Under the pieces are notes generated by a model. It was not told where the DNA came from and ran no database searches. It saw only the letters and a program-made list of their open reading frames with translations. Below, piece after piece: positions 36,269 to 49,077 of a stretch of 64,000 bases of DNA (positions are counted from its first letter, which is position 1; every line of letters starts with the position of its first letter). Source of the DNA: Calliopsis andreniformis. Its lineage: Eukaryota; Arthropoda; Insecta; Hymenoptera; Andrenidae. The position numbers and the translations under genes were made by a program. The stretch lies in contig NW_027480598.1 in assembly GCF_051401765.1 (NCBI RefSeq), forward strand, positions 186,001-250,000. The letters run 5' to 3'.

Positions 36269-39049
36269 AAGAAAATATAAGTGTGAAACAAGATAAAACT
36301 ATCTTTGAATCAAACTGAAGAATTTAAAAATTCATAAAGGTATGTATAAGCACCGACCAGATAATGATAGACCTAACATTCAATGGGGTTTTGTGTCTCA
36401 GGTCAAACTGCCTTACCGATGCATAGTTTGTAGACTGAATTAGGCGACCTCTACTCACGAATAACGTTTACGTGGAGAACTATTTCAACCTGTGGTGAAA
36501 TATCGAATAGTGTGTGTGCTTACATACGTGTGACTTCTCAGAATAGAGTCGAATTTGACAGTTCATTCAATATAGAAAAGGAGCTTTGCGCACACACGCT
36601 TTAGCTCACATACTATGTGTTACGAATTAAAACATTGTAAAAAAATGTTATTTTGCATAGTTATACATATAGTCATGTCGTTACTTTTGTCTCTTCATGA
36701 TATATAAATATAAACATATATATGAAAATATAATATGTTCTTTTACATAAAAATAATAAACTAACTAATTAAGAAGACCATGAAAAACAAATTCCAACTT
36801 AAATAATTAAATATGCTAGCGTTAAGGTATTTTGAGAGAGAGTTTGGGACGGTTATCCTAACGAGAATGTGTCTTTGAGGGATTTATGATAGGGTAATAG
36901 GGTCTTAGTCTGCCTGTGGCTGATTGAAGGTGCATGAGATTAAACAGTCCCGTTGGCGCCTGATGGCTGATGGCTACGTTTGGCCTTCCAGTTATTGGGT
37001 GTTGTGTGACTGTTTGAAAGAAGAGCGAGTGTTTAAAGAAGGCAAGCGGCCCGACACCATATTGCTAAAGAATGGGAGTATTGTTCCTAAAGGATCTGAC
37101 CACGGAGTGGGGAAGGCTATGCCTTTCGGTAACAGGACTGTGATGAACCCCACAGCACTTACCCCAACCATTGTCTAAGGAACAGATTTCTTATTCTTCG
37201 TATTTTTCTGACAAATAAATTTCAATACAATTTCTTACAAATTTATCCAAACAAATTGAATCAGAGAACCATATCTAAATTTTAAAATTGTTTATTACTA
37301 TAAACAATAATTTAACGGATTTTTTCCAGTTCTATTTAAAAGATCAGAGCGTTATTTATAGCAAGTCATCTTGCGAAATAATAATTGAAACGTTACGAGT
37401 ATTAAGAAAGTTAAATATATTCTTATAGATATCGTCCAGAAGAATATACAAAAAAATATAGAATCTCCTTTCAAAAATATCAGTGACCTTGAAATCTCGT
37501 AAAAAGCATGACTGGGAAAAATTCTTTCCATTGTTAAATTACATTGTGTAATAATAAACAGGACAAGTATGTAGGTGCTCTCATTTAGCTTGTTTATATA
37601 CTATAATTATTATGTTTATTTATTATTACTATTTACTTCGAAATACTTTGAAACTTTGAAACTTTACTACTTTATACTTTGAAACTTTACAAAGATTGCA
37701 AGTTAAAGTATGTTATTATACAACTATTACAACATATAACAAATATTGTTTCTTAGTACCATGATTTTTTTTAGTTATATACATTAATATATATACATTA
37801 AGGAGTTTTTATACTTTAATAGTTCAAATCGTTAGAAAATTGTACTGTTTAATAGCTTAATACATTTCAAAATGTTAAACTTTAATATCTCAATGGCTGA
37901 TACGGAGAGTATAGTTATTATTTATGTAAGTAGTTTGTCTTATTTTCTAAATATTGCAACTTGATTTATATTCTTCATATTTTCTATATTTTGGCAGAAA
38001 TGAATGAAATTCGCAATATAGTTATTAACTATTACTCTTACATATACATTCAAAAATTGCGGGCTTAATATAACCTGCCTACTCCATTTTAATTGTAATT
38101 CCGAAAATTCGTAGCGTTGCAATCTACTTTGAGACTTCGCCGGTAATATTGGCGGTGACACTAAAGTGATAATGGGGTGCTAGCACCCCAAAAATCAGGG
38201 ACAGAAAAATACATAGGATGTTAGGTCTATTATTACCTAGTCGGTGGTATAAGTTAATAGAGAGACGTGGAATAGACAAAATTATTGGTACGGAGCCAAA
38301 TAGGTTATGTGAACAGGTGAAACAGGCTAAAGAGGTTAGCATAATTAGATATTGAAAGGAACAATTATGCAGTTAATTATAAAATCGTGTTAGAGGTATA
38401 TTCTATTGTAATTGTGAAAGATTTCTTCACCACCCTAGGGATACTTATCATGGCGCGTTACCCTTTTTTTATTATAATGGGTGGTTCGCCTATAGTCAGG
38501 TCATCCCACTTTCTAAAATGAAATTAATTTTAAATAAAACATAACAAAAACATAATTTTTGTATTCATTATTAAATAAAGTATTACATTTTGAAATAATA
38601 ATAGTAGATAATCTTGAATAATATTAATAAGAAAACATAACAAAACGTACTCTTGAAATACTACCAGTAAAACCTTAAATCTTGTGAAATAGTACATACT
38701 AAGCAAATAAATAAAACTCTATTAATGTATTAAAACATATTGAAAAGAATAAGTTGAATATATATACATCAAAATTGATGTTTTAAGAAATGTGAAACTA
38801 AAAGAACTTCGTTGAAAATCTAGTTCCTATTAAAAAGTTTTTAATTTTCGAGTTTTAGAAGAGATGTCTGCACGCCTTTCCAACTGACTATTATTTACAG
38901 TTAATGCAATATACAATAATTAGTAATAATAAAATAAATTATATTCTTTGGTTCAGTAAGTGGTGTAAGTTTAATACAACAACAGAAATAATGAATAAAC
39001 TAGGATAAATATTGATAAATATATATAAAATATAAGTATCATTAAATAA
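36269..39049. other. AT-rich sequence without recognised genes
   Basis: No transposon terminus or known domain is seen. Short local repeats of ctttgaaactttac lie at about 37640-37700. Two minus-strand open frames (37940-38161 and 38124-38342) are short and unsupported. Confidence 0.5.
36924..37178 (+). other. GC-richer open frame of 84 codons, unrecognised
   Basis: This stretch has more balanced composition than its neighbours and is open for 84 codons (MKVHEIKQSRWRLMADG...). No domain is recognised. It could be part of a transposon 3' region; coding status is unsupported. Confidence 0.25.
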
Positions 39050-39099
39050 TCAGCGGTTTGTTGTTCGTGTTGAGTTTTATTTGGCTTTAGGATAAACAT

Positions 39100-40669
39100 C
39101 AGAGTGTCATAGATAATTAATCACTTGATAAATTTTACTAAGTAATTTGTAAATGGTTTCATTCAAAATGTCAAAATTGATTCGGAAAGACCCTTTTCAA
39201 TTTTATTATTATTTTTATACATCGATTTAAGTAAAAAAGTATACCTAATCTTATAGAAATATGATAAAAAATATATTCTTTTCAGAAAAAAGATAAATTT
39301 ATTAAATAAAAATTTTTGGGGGTGTTTATTAGGATAATAAAATAATCAATAACCAAAATAAATCCCTAATAAATAAATTAATAAAATAAATATTTTATCA
39401 TAAAAATTCAATAAGATAATGTAAACTTTAAAGATTAGATAAAAAATAAGTATTCCCATAAAAATAACTATAATAAACAAAAAGGAAATACATAAATTAA
39501 TATATAAAGGTTCATAATATACTCTATAAGTAAAATTTTTAAATTCAAAAGGATAAAAGATTTATAAAACTAAACGAAATGAGTATCTTAGTGTAAACAC
39601 CATAGACATATAAAATATACAAAATATTGTAATTCTAATATCTCTATTAAAAAAGAAATATTCAATAATTATATCTTTAATTATTGACTATACTATTTAA
39701 AGGTATTAAAATTCTCATAGAATTAAAATTTCGAATATCTTGGTTATTATTAGATCTATGAATAAATCTTCCTGCACATATAAATATTATTGATTTAAAT
39801 AAATCATGAATAACTAAATGAGAAAAGGCTAAATCCACTAACCCTACAGATAAAATTCTTATTATTAATCCTAACTGACTTAAAGTTGATAGGGCAATAA
39901 TTTTCTTTAAATCATATTCAAAATTAGCAATAAAACTAGCCATAAATATAGTAAAGATTGAGATAAATAAAATAACGTCATTATTTATTGTAAACACTAA
40001 ACTGTAATAACGGATTAATAAGTAAACCCCTGCAGTAACTAAGGTTGAAGAATGAACTAAAGTAGAAATAGGGGTTGGAGCTATTATAGCTACAGGTAAC
40101 CATGATGAAAAGGGTATTTGAGCTCTTTTAGTTAAAGCACCTAAAAATATGAAAAATATTATAAATCTATCTATTTCATAAAATATTAAATTTCACGACC
40201 CATTTGCGGAATTTGAAACAATCAATATTAAAAATCCAATATCTCCAACCCGATTACATAAAATTGTTAAAACTCCAGAATTAAAAGCTCTATATCTTTG
40301 ATAATAAATAATTAAACCAAAAGAAATTAAACCTAGCCCATCCCATCCTAATAAAATTGATAAAACTCTGGGACTTAAAGTTATTAAACATATTGATAGA
40401 ATAAATAAAATTAATAAATAAAAAAACCGACAAATTCTTTTATCTGACCTTATATATTCAATTCTGTAAATTATTACGCATGAGGAAATAATAGAAACAA
40501 CTCCGATAAATATTAATCTAATAAAATCCAAATAAATTCTAAATTTTATACAAAATAAATTTATTAAATCCCATTCTAAAATAATCACATATTTAGATGT
40601 ATATAAATATAGGCCTAAAAATAGGTATAGTATTCCAGAAAATAGTATGAATAAACTAATTAAAAACAT
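39100..40669 (-). pseudogene. nad5: Numt nad5 (NADH dehydrogenase subunit 5)
   Basis: Reads from ATG 40669 on the minus strand. Typical ND5 passages are visible with TGA as Trp: LLGWDGLGLISF, PFSSWLPVAM, APTPISTLVHSSTLVTAGVYLL and SHLVIHDLFKS. Near 39670 about 30 codons appear to be deleted and the frame changes. Downstream, a weak C-terminal hydrophobic region continues to roughly 39100 with a GLSES motif where GWSEYF is expected. Subunit 5 is a proton-pumping membrane subunit of complex I; this copy is dead. Confidence 0.85.
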
Positions 40670-40679
40670 TTTTATGATA

Positions 40680-40744
40680 ATTTAAAATATAAATACATAT
40701 ATCATAGACACCACAAGTCAATATTTTAATTAAACTATTTAAAT
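40680..40744 (-). pseudogene. trnH: Numt trnH (anticodon GTG)
   Basis: The minus strand shows the loop TTGTGGT with GTG, and complementary ends ATTTAAA/TTTAAAT, between nad5 and nad4. Confidence 0.8.
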
Positions 40745-40759
40745 AAAATATATTTAAAA

Positions 40760-42069
40760 TTAATATGAAAAAATAATTAAATTTAAAAATATAAAATTTA
40801 GGGGAATTCAATGCATCAATAAAATATAATAATCTAAAATATTAGCATTAAAAATCTTTAAAAAAAAATTTATTTTTCCATGTTGAACATAAATATATAA
40901 ATATAATGAATAACAAAATCTAAGAAAACAATAAAAAATTAATAAATAAATCAAATATTTCAATCATAAATAAATAATTATTAAAAAAAATACCTCACCA
41001 ACTAAATTTAATGAAACAGGAGCAGATATATTAGATGTACAAAATATAAATCAAAATATAGATATTGAAGGCATTAACGCTATTATCCCCTTATTTAAAA
41101 ATATAATCCATCTCCCTGAAGATTTATAACACAAATTTACTAAATAAAATAAACCCGAAGAACATAATCCATGAGCAATTATAATAATATAACTACATAC
41201 AAATCCTAAAAGTATTTCAGTTATTATAGATCTTAATAAAATTCTTGTATGAATTACTGAAGAATAAGCTACCAAAATCTATATATCAATTTGACGTAAA
41301 CATAAAATTGAAACAATTAACCCCCCAATTAATCTAAATACTAAAATTACCAAATTTACAAAATAAAAATTAGAATAAAAAATATATATAAATCGCAATA
41401 AACCGTATGTTCCTAATTTTAATAAAATAGCTGCTAAAATTATTTCTACAAACACAAGGGCTTCAACATGAGCTTTTAATAATCATCCATGTAATATAAA
41501 TATAGGAATTTTCACTAAAAATGAACTTAATATATAAATAAATATAAAAATATTTAAATTATAATCTATTATTTCTATTAAATTTATTAGGGCTAAATTA
41601 TTCGAATAAATAATAATTAATAAAAAAACCAGTAAGGGAAATGAAAAAAATATTGTATAAAACATCAGATAATAACCAGCTAACAATCGTATGTTACCTG
41701 TCCCTCATTTTACAATAATTAAACATATAATAATTAACCTTACCTCAAAAAAGAAATAAAATATTAAAAAATTTATTGTTAAAAATGTAAAATATAAAAC
41801 AATCAACAAAATCAAATTTAAATTAAAACAAATTCTAGATAAATTTATTAACAAAATCAAATTAAAAATTCATAAATTTAAAATAACTGATATAAATGAA
41901 AAAAAATTGAAGCCAAAATTAAACCTAATTGTGTTTCAATATATTTCATTTCTAAAATTGAATAATAATATAAATCTAATAAACATCAAAATAAAAATGT
42001 AAATTTTAAAAATTTATTTAAAATATAAAGAAAAAATAATATCAAAATTATTAAAAAAGCTTTTATCAT
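40760..42069 (-). pseudogene. nad4: Numt nad4 (NADH dehydrogenase subunit 4)
   Basis: Starts at ATG 42069 (overlapping nad4L by a few bases, as usual) and ends with TAA at 40760-40762. The span of 1,310 bp is close to normal but not divisible by three, so at least one indel is present. Characteristic ND4 pieces include VKIPIFILHGWLLKAHVEA (about 41490) and AHGLCSSGLFYLVN (about 41160). Complex I membrane subunit. Confidence 0.85.
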
Positions 42070-42345
42070 GTTAAAATTAATATTGAAATTCTTTGATTCC
42101 CATAAAAATAAGTACAATTAACTAAAATTCTCAAACCAATAACTCTATCGCACACAGAAAATACTATAAAATATATAAAAATTCATTCGTTAGAATAAAT
42201 TTCAAACATAAAGATTATTGATAGTATAGGAATTACAAAAAATTGTATACTAATCAATATTATCAATAAATCATTCTTAAAAACGAAAATCAACATAAAA
42301 TTTTATAAAATTAAAATAAGTAAATAAGCGATAAAATAAAATCAT
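42063..42345 (-). pseudogene. nad4L: Numt nad4L
   Basis: Begins at ATG 42345 and ends TGA(Trp)-TAA at 42063. The C-terminal half is recognisable (CDRVIGL...ILVNCTYFYGNQ, equivalent to the usual GLSILV...GND region). The length of 283 bp implies a frameshift. Confidence 0.75.
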
Positions 42346-42351
42346 TATTTT

Positions 42352-42416
42352 AGTTAAATAGTTTAATTTAAAACATAAATCTAGTAAATTTAAAATATTT
42401 TATAATAATTTTAACT
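42352..42416 (+). pseudogene. trnT: Numt trnT with altered anticodon
   Basis: The cloverleaf position and stems (AGTTAAA/TTAACT acceptor, TAAAT/ATTTA anticodon stem) fit trnT, but the loop is CTAGTAA, giving AGT instead of the usual TGT. Confidence 0.7.
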
Positions 42417-42464
42417 AATTAACCACAAAATATTTTATTATACAAAATACATAATAACTTTATT

Positions 42465-42534
42465 TTCAAAAAAAATTAAATAGATAATTATCATTAATCT
42501 CCAAAATTAATATTTTAATTAAACTATTTTTTGA
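42465..42534 (-). pseudogene. trnP: Numt trnP (anticodon TGG)
   Basis: The minus strand has TTTTGGA in the anticodon loop and ends of the TCAAAAAATAG/TTTTTTTGA kind. It directly follows trnT, as in the ancestral order. Confidence 0.75.
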
Positions 42535-42540
42535 ATCAAA

Positions 42541-42849
42541 TAAAATAATATAAAATGATAATATATATTAAATATATATCAAAATAGCAGAATATCTTGT
42601 TGGTGTCCAATTTTGATTTCAAACGAATAACAAATTGAAAATTAGTTTGTAATTTATACGACAGAACCTAATAGATAATAAGAAATAAACTTAGATCAAA
42701 GGTTAATAAGGAAGTAACTAGTAAAGTTAGATAAGGTCCATAATTATATAAAATAATATTTATTTCAATCAATAAAATAAATCATTAATCTTATAATAAA
42801 ATTAAATTAATCATTAGTCATTAAACGCCTTCTGTGTACTAGCAAGATT
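42541..42849. other. AT-rich junction sequence, nothing recognised
   Basis: Lies between numt 3 and the LINE remnant. No mitochondrial nad6 similarity is seen here. Confidence 0.45.
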
Positions 42850-43580
42850 TCCACCCATTTTGGTAAAGATCAAAGTAAGAAAAGAACTTTATGAAATAAA
42901 AGAAACGGCTAATGCTAGAAATAGTAAAATTAAAAATTTAGCCAGAGTAACAAGAACGATAATAAATTAAGGTGTCACAAACCTCGTTATAACGAAGAAG
43001 CATACACAGATGAATAATTCAATAAGAAATTAATAGAAAGTTACGTATCTTGCCTTACACAAGGGAAAGGAAAATATGAACAAGACCTGGAAAAAGAAAT
43101 CAAATTAACTAAGGAGAATACAATCAAAGAATGGCAAAATATATGAGAGGAATCTAACACAGGAATCTGGACTAAAAGGCTGATTAGAGATATTGAGAAA
43201 TGGGTCACAAGAAAGCATGGGTATATAAATTTTTATACCACACAGATACTTACAGGTCATGGTTGCTTCAACCAATATACGAAAAAGAAATAGGTGAATA
43301 CCAAACGGATCACTGCTGATACAGCTGTCAAACACAAGATGATGCGCAACCCACTCTCCTTTACTGTAAGAAATGGAAAGATCAAAGGCAAAAATTAACG
43401 CACAATCTAGAAATTAATATCCAATGAGAGCCTAATGAGATAATTGATACAATTATCCCAGACTAAAATAAATGGAACGCTTTCCAAAGTTTCTGTCCAG
43501 AAGTACTGAATAAAAGACAGGCCGATGAAAGAGTAATACAAAAGACTGAAAGAGAGAACACTACAATATGATAATCTATT
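42850..43580 (+). pseudogene. R1-like non-LTR retrotransposon remnant (ORF2 C-terminus)
   Basis: Across several frames the plus strand reads like the C-terminal end of an R1/jockey-type reverse transcriptase polyprotein: KEWQNI..EES..GIWTKRLI, DIEKWVTRKHG, QILTGHGCFNQY, then a Cys-rich stretch with LLYCKKW. Many stops and frameshifts (for example TGA within the Cys motif near 43318) show strong decay. The N-terminal RT and endonuclease are absent. These LINEs copy their RNA into DNA at nicked targets; this fragment is inert. Confidence 0.65.
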
Positions 43581-44035
43581 GTACTGTAAGAATAAGATAC
43601 ATACCATCTATGGGTAACAAATTAAAAGTAAAACCCTCAGGAAGATAAATATAATATAATCTAACAGAAGCGAACGCAAACCTGAAACAGGAAAGAAATA
43701 TTAACCTAATTAAAATATAGATAATAATTTACATTTAATTAAAAATAGAGAGATTGTGAAACAATAAACGTGATATATTGTATTACAACAATATTAGTAC
43801 AATAAGAGTCCTTACTAGTGAATGTAATCTAAAGAGGTGCGAAGAGTTTTGGAAGCAATGCAACTAAATTAACTAAAATATAAATAATAGTAAACCGTGA
43901 AATTAAATAATAACGTACCAAGAAATGCATAAACTTTGAAGACGCTATCAAAGCTAAAAATCGTAAATAACGAATCTAGTAAATCATTATAACAGAATCC
44001 AAACAAATGACAGATCGACTAGATGGATAACCTAA
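43581..44035. other. AT-rich sequence, possibly the 3' part of the LINE remnant
   Basis: No domains are seen. It leads into the 165-bp tandem units. Confidence 0.4.
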
Positions 44036-44700
44036 CACCGCACAACCCAGTCTTCAGTTTCAGACGCTGGACAACCAAATTGGACAATTGGGGCCGCAGA
44101 AATCGACTTCAGAAGCAAAAAATTCAGAATGAATTTGCAGTTTTTCGATCCTAGGATTGGGTCAGATGCAGTGGACAGCAAAAGAATGGTTATATTTACG
44201 TTCCGGACACCCTAGGCTTCCGTTAGAGGCGCTGCTCAACCAGATCGGACAATTAGGGCCGCTGAAATCGACATGAGAATCATAAGATTGAGAATAAATG
44301 AGCAGTTTTTCCATTCTATGGCAGGTTTTGACGCAATAAAAGGCAAAGTAATATTTATATTTACGTTCCGCACAACCCAGGCTGCAGTTTGAGCCGCTGC
44401 TCAGCCATATCGGACAAGTAGGGCCGCTGAAATTGACTCCAGAAGCACAAAATTCGGAATGAATTTGAAGTTTTTCGAACATAGGATAGGTTCAGATGCA
44501 ATGGAAAGCAAAATAATGTGTATATTTACGTTCCGCACAACCTAGGCTTCAGTTAGAGACGCTACTCAACCAGATCGGACAATTAGGGCCGCAGAAATCG
44601 ATTTGAGAAGCATAAAATTGAGAACAAGGAAGCAGTTTTTCGATCTTATGATAGATACCGATACAGCGGATGGCAGAATAATGATTGTATTTAGTGTAAT
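44036..44700 (+). repeat. Four tandem 165-bp units
   Basis: The landmark ttccg(c/g)acaacc recurs at about 44036, 44201, 44366 and 44531, exactly 165 bp apart. Each unit contains ggacaa(t/g)t(a/t)gggccgc.gaaat.ga, then cagtttttcgatc-type sequence, then (a/t)tatttac. Units have diverged by many substitutions, so the array is old. It lies between the LINE remnant and numt 2. Confidence 0.88.
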
Positions 44701-44788
44701 AGTAATTTAGTAATAATTTTAATTCCATAAACTTCAAAAATTTATATGCTCATACACTAAAATATGAAGATTTAACAAAAAATTAACC

Positions 44789-45719
44789 ATGATAAAAAAT
44801 TTTTATTCTTATTTTTCATCTATAATAATTATCTTTTTATCGCTATTTTCTCTAATATTAAACAATATATTTTTCATTTGACTAATTATAGAAATTACTA
44901 ACTTAATTTTTTTATCATTATTAGCTATTTCAAAAAATATGAAAATTAGAGTTCTTTATTTTTTTATTTCATTTATTAGAAGATCTCTAATTTTAACGGG
45001 AATTTTATTTAATAACTTTAATGTATACTCATCAATCCTAATAATAATGGGAACTTCATTATAATTCGGGATTATTCCATTTAATGCTTGATTTAATTTT
45101 ATATTTAAATCAATTAATTTCATAAATGCATTTTTATTAATAACATTCATAAAATTAATTCCTTTTATTCTTTTAATAAATTCAATCCCTATAAAAGAAT
45201 TATTAATTATAATTACTCTAAATTTAATTGTATCACCGCTGTTAATATTAAATAAAAATTCATTAATACTAATAATATCATTTTCTTCAATTTACCAAAC
45301 TTCATTAATAATAACATTAATATATTTAAATTTTTATATTTTTATTCTTTACTTCATCATATATTCAGTATTATCATATAATATAATCTATTCAATCATA
45401 GATATAAAATTAGAAAATAAAATAGAAATAACTAACAAATATACTTATTCCACCAATAGGAGTATTTTCTTTAAAATGATTAGGGTTAGAGAACTTAGTA
45501 ATTAAACTTAATGGTTTTAATATTATCCTATCTATCATTATTGTAATATCAAGACTATTAATAATTTGAAATTATTTAAATTTTATTAATAATAATTTAT
45601 TCAATAAAAATTACTCAAATATATTCTTAAAATACAAATATATAGATATGTGAATTTTATTTATTATAAATATTATAGTAATTATATTTAGAATCATATA
45701 CATTTACTTTAAAATCTAA
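44789..45719 (+). pseudogene. nad2: Numt nad2 (NADH dehydrogenase subunit 2)
   Basis: A strongly hydrophobic AT-rich frame from ATG 44789 with ND2-like passages (GIIPFNAW near 45067, LGLEN near 45485 in a second frame). A TAA at 45062-45064 and a frameshift near 45437 break it; it ends TAA at 45717-45719. Complex I membrane subunit. Confidence 0.82.
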
Positions 45720-45720
45720 T

Positions 45721-45782
45721 TTCTAAAAAATTATATTTTATTTTTAAATTTGCAATTTAATATTTTGATTAAACTATAGAAA
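45721..45782 (-). pseudogene. trnC: Numt trnC (anticodon GCA)
   Basis: The minus strand carries TTGCAAA with anticodon GCA and TTCTA.../...TAGAA ends, directly after nad2. Confidence 0.75.
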
Positions 45783-45795
45783 TTATATTAATAGT

Positions 45796-45862
45796 ATTAG
45801 AAAATTTTATTTTCATAAATAAATTTACAATTTATTCCTTTTATCAGACATAACACTCTAAT
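45796..45862 (-). pseudogene. trnY: Numt trnY (anticodon GTA)
   Basis: The minus strand carries TTGTAAA with anticodon GTA and complementary ATTAGAG/CTAAT ends, between trnC and trnW. Confidence 0.75.
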
Positions 45863-45871
45863 ACTTTATTT

Positions 45872-45942
45872 AAAGATTTGAAGTTAATTTTAAACTATTA
45901 ATCTTCAAAATTAAAAATATAAATTTAATTTTATAAATCTTA
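45872..45942 (+). pseudogene. trnW: Numt trnW (anticodon TCA)
   Basis: The loop CTTCAAA with TCA reads both TGA and TGG as Trp. Acceptor arms AAAGATT/AATCTT pair. It sits immediately before cox1, after trnY, instead of before trnC. Confidence 0.8.
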
Positions 45943-45954
45943 ATTTCTTCGCGA

Positions 45955-47511
<1,557 letters not shown>

Positions 47512-47549
47512 TTTTAAGCTTATAAAATTTATAAATTAAAAATTAAATT

Positions 47550-47612
47550 TAATATGGCAGATTAGTGCGATGAATTTAAGCTTCATATATAAAGATATAT
47601 TTCTTTTATTAA
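47550..47612 (+). pseudogene. trnL2: Numt trnL2 (anticodon TAA)
   Basis: TAATATGGCAGATTAGTGC is the typical trnL2 5' half. The loop ATTTAAG holds TAA, and it lies between cox1 and cox2. Confidence 0.8.
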
Positions 47613-47614
47613 AA

Positions 47615-48302
47615 ATTGCTACATGAAATATATTTTCACTTCAAGATCCTAACTATCCTTTTGCTGATAATTTAGTTGTATTTTATAATATTACTATATA
47701 TAATATTATCAATAATTATTTCGATAACATTATTTATAATAATAAATATCATTTTAAGAAAATTTAGAAATCGATTTTTATTAGAAAATAATTTAATTGA
47801 AATTATTTGAACTATTTTTCCAATAATTGTATTAATAATTATTGCATTTCCATCATTAAAAACTCTTTATTTTGTTGATGAAATATGGACATTCTCATAT
47901 TTTACAATTAAAGCTATTGGTCATCAATGATATTGAAGATATGAATATCCAGAATTTTATTTAAATTATGATTCTTTTATAATCAATGATTATTCAAATT
48001 TAAGATTATTTCGACTATTAGATGTAGATAATCGAATTATTATTCCATTTAAAACCCTAATTCGTTTAATTACAACATCTGTTGATGTAATTCACTCATG
48101 AACAATTCCATCCTTAGGAATAAAAATAGATGCAACTCCAGGACGACTTAATCAAATAATATTATTTACATACCGACCAGGATTATTTTTTGGCCAATGT
48201 TCAGAAATTTGTGGAACAAATCATAGATTTATACCTATCGTAGTAGAATCAACATCAATAAATGATTTTGGAAATTGATTACTTAGAATAATAACTTTAT
48301 AA
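47615..48302 (+). pseudogene. cox2: Numt cox2 (cytochrome c oxidase subunit II)
   Basis: Begins ATT GCT ACA TGA (I-A-T-W) and ends TAA at 48300-48302. Conserved parts are LQDPNYPFADNL, KAIGHQWYWSYEY-type sequence near 47910, DVDNR, DVIHSW and the copper-A site CSEICGTNH near 48200. A frameshift near 47690-47700 lies in the first transmembrane helix. Its 3' end and the next 780 bp are duplicated in numt 1. Confidence 0.93.
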
Positions 48303-48312
48303 AATCCTAAGA

Positions 48313-48372
48313 TAAAAAATTAGTTAAACATATAACATTAAATTGTCAATTTAAAGTTATTAATTTTTTAAT
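48313..48372 (+). pseudogene. trnD: Numt trnD (anticodon GTC)
   Basis: The anticodon GTC is in TTGTCAA, with AAAAAATT/AATTTTTT acceptor arms. It follows the cox2 stop and precedes trnK. Confidence 0.8.
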
Positions 48373-48411
48373 ATTTTTTATTTATATTTTATTTAACAAT
48401 AATAATTTAAT

Positions 48412-48483
48412 CATTAGATGTCTGAAATGAAAGAATTGGTCTCTTAAACCATATTATAGTATAAATTCGATATACTTCTAATG
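48412..48483 (+). pseudogene. trnK: Numt trnK (anticodon CTT)
   Basis: The anticodon loop CTCTTAA lies in the stem TTGGT/ACCAT, with CATTAGA/TCTAATG acceptor arms. It lies before atp8. Confidence 0.8.
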
Positions 48484-48505
48484 GCCAATATTTAAATATT
48501 TTTTT

Positions 48506-48676
48506 ATACCACAGATAAAACAAATATTATGATCAATTCTTCTGTTTTTCACATTAAGAATTATTCACATTATAATCATTAATCTTCAGTATTTACTTAT
48601 TAATTTTTCTCCATATGAAAATAAAAAGAAAATATTAAAAAATAAGAATAAAAATTTATGAAAGTGAATATGATAA
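48506..48676 (+). pseudogene. atp8: Numt atp8
   Basis: A 171-bp frame from ATA, Met-Pro-Gln-Met-Lys N-terminus, one hydrophobic helix and a Lys/Asn-rich tail, open in mitochondrial code. It overlaps atp6 by 19 bp, as in numt 1. Confidence 0.85.
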
Positions 48677-49077
48677 ACCTATTATCAATTTTCGACCCAT
48701 CTACATATATTATACTTATAATAAATTGAATTAGTTTATTACTACCATTAATTATGATACCAATAATATATTGATTTATTCCCTCTCGTTTAAATATATT
48801 ATGAATTAAGCTTATAATAATAATTTACAATGAATTTAAATTACTAATTAGTTACAAATATATATTTAATATAATTATTTTCTTAAGAATACTAATAATA
48901 ATCATACTTTATAATTTAATAGGATTAATACCATATATTTTCACTCCTACAAGTCACTTATCAATTAATTTACCATTAACAATATCAATATCATTAACAT
49001 ATATATTTTACGGTTGAACTATAAATTTAGAAAAAATATTAATTCATTTAGTACCACTAAATACACTTCTAATATTA
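48658..49077 (+). pseudogene. atp6: Numt atp6, truncated at the satellite
   Basis: The first ~140 codons of atp6 (LLSIFDPSTY, LIMMPMMYWF, GLMPYMFTPTSHL, LEKMLIHLVPLNTL) match numt 1 until AATATTA at 49077, then stop abruptly at heptamer repeat DNA. Numt 1 continues with unrelated sequence encoding the rest of atp6. Confidence 0.9.

Larger units (their letters stand above)
39050..42540 (+). other. Numt 3: nad5 - trnH - nad4 - nad4L - trnT - trnP
   Basis: A contiguous mitochondrial segment in the ancestral insect order, with nad5, trnH, nad4, nad4L and trnP on the minus strand and trnT on the plus strand. Lengths of nad4 and nad4L are not multiples of three, nad5 has an internal deletion, and the trnT anticodon is altered, all showing nuclear decay. 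The next mitochondrial genes (nad6, cob, nad1, rRNAs) are absent; unrelated sequence begins after about 42540. The left edge is approximate. Confidence 0.88.

Noticed and set aside
37940..38342. Two overlapping minus-strand open frames
   Set aside because: They are short, without recognisable domain, start context or neighbours.
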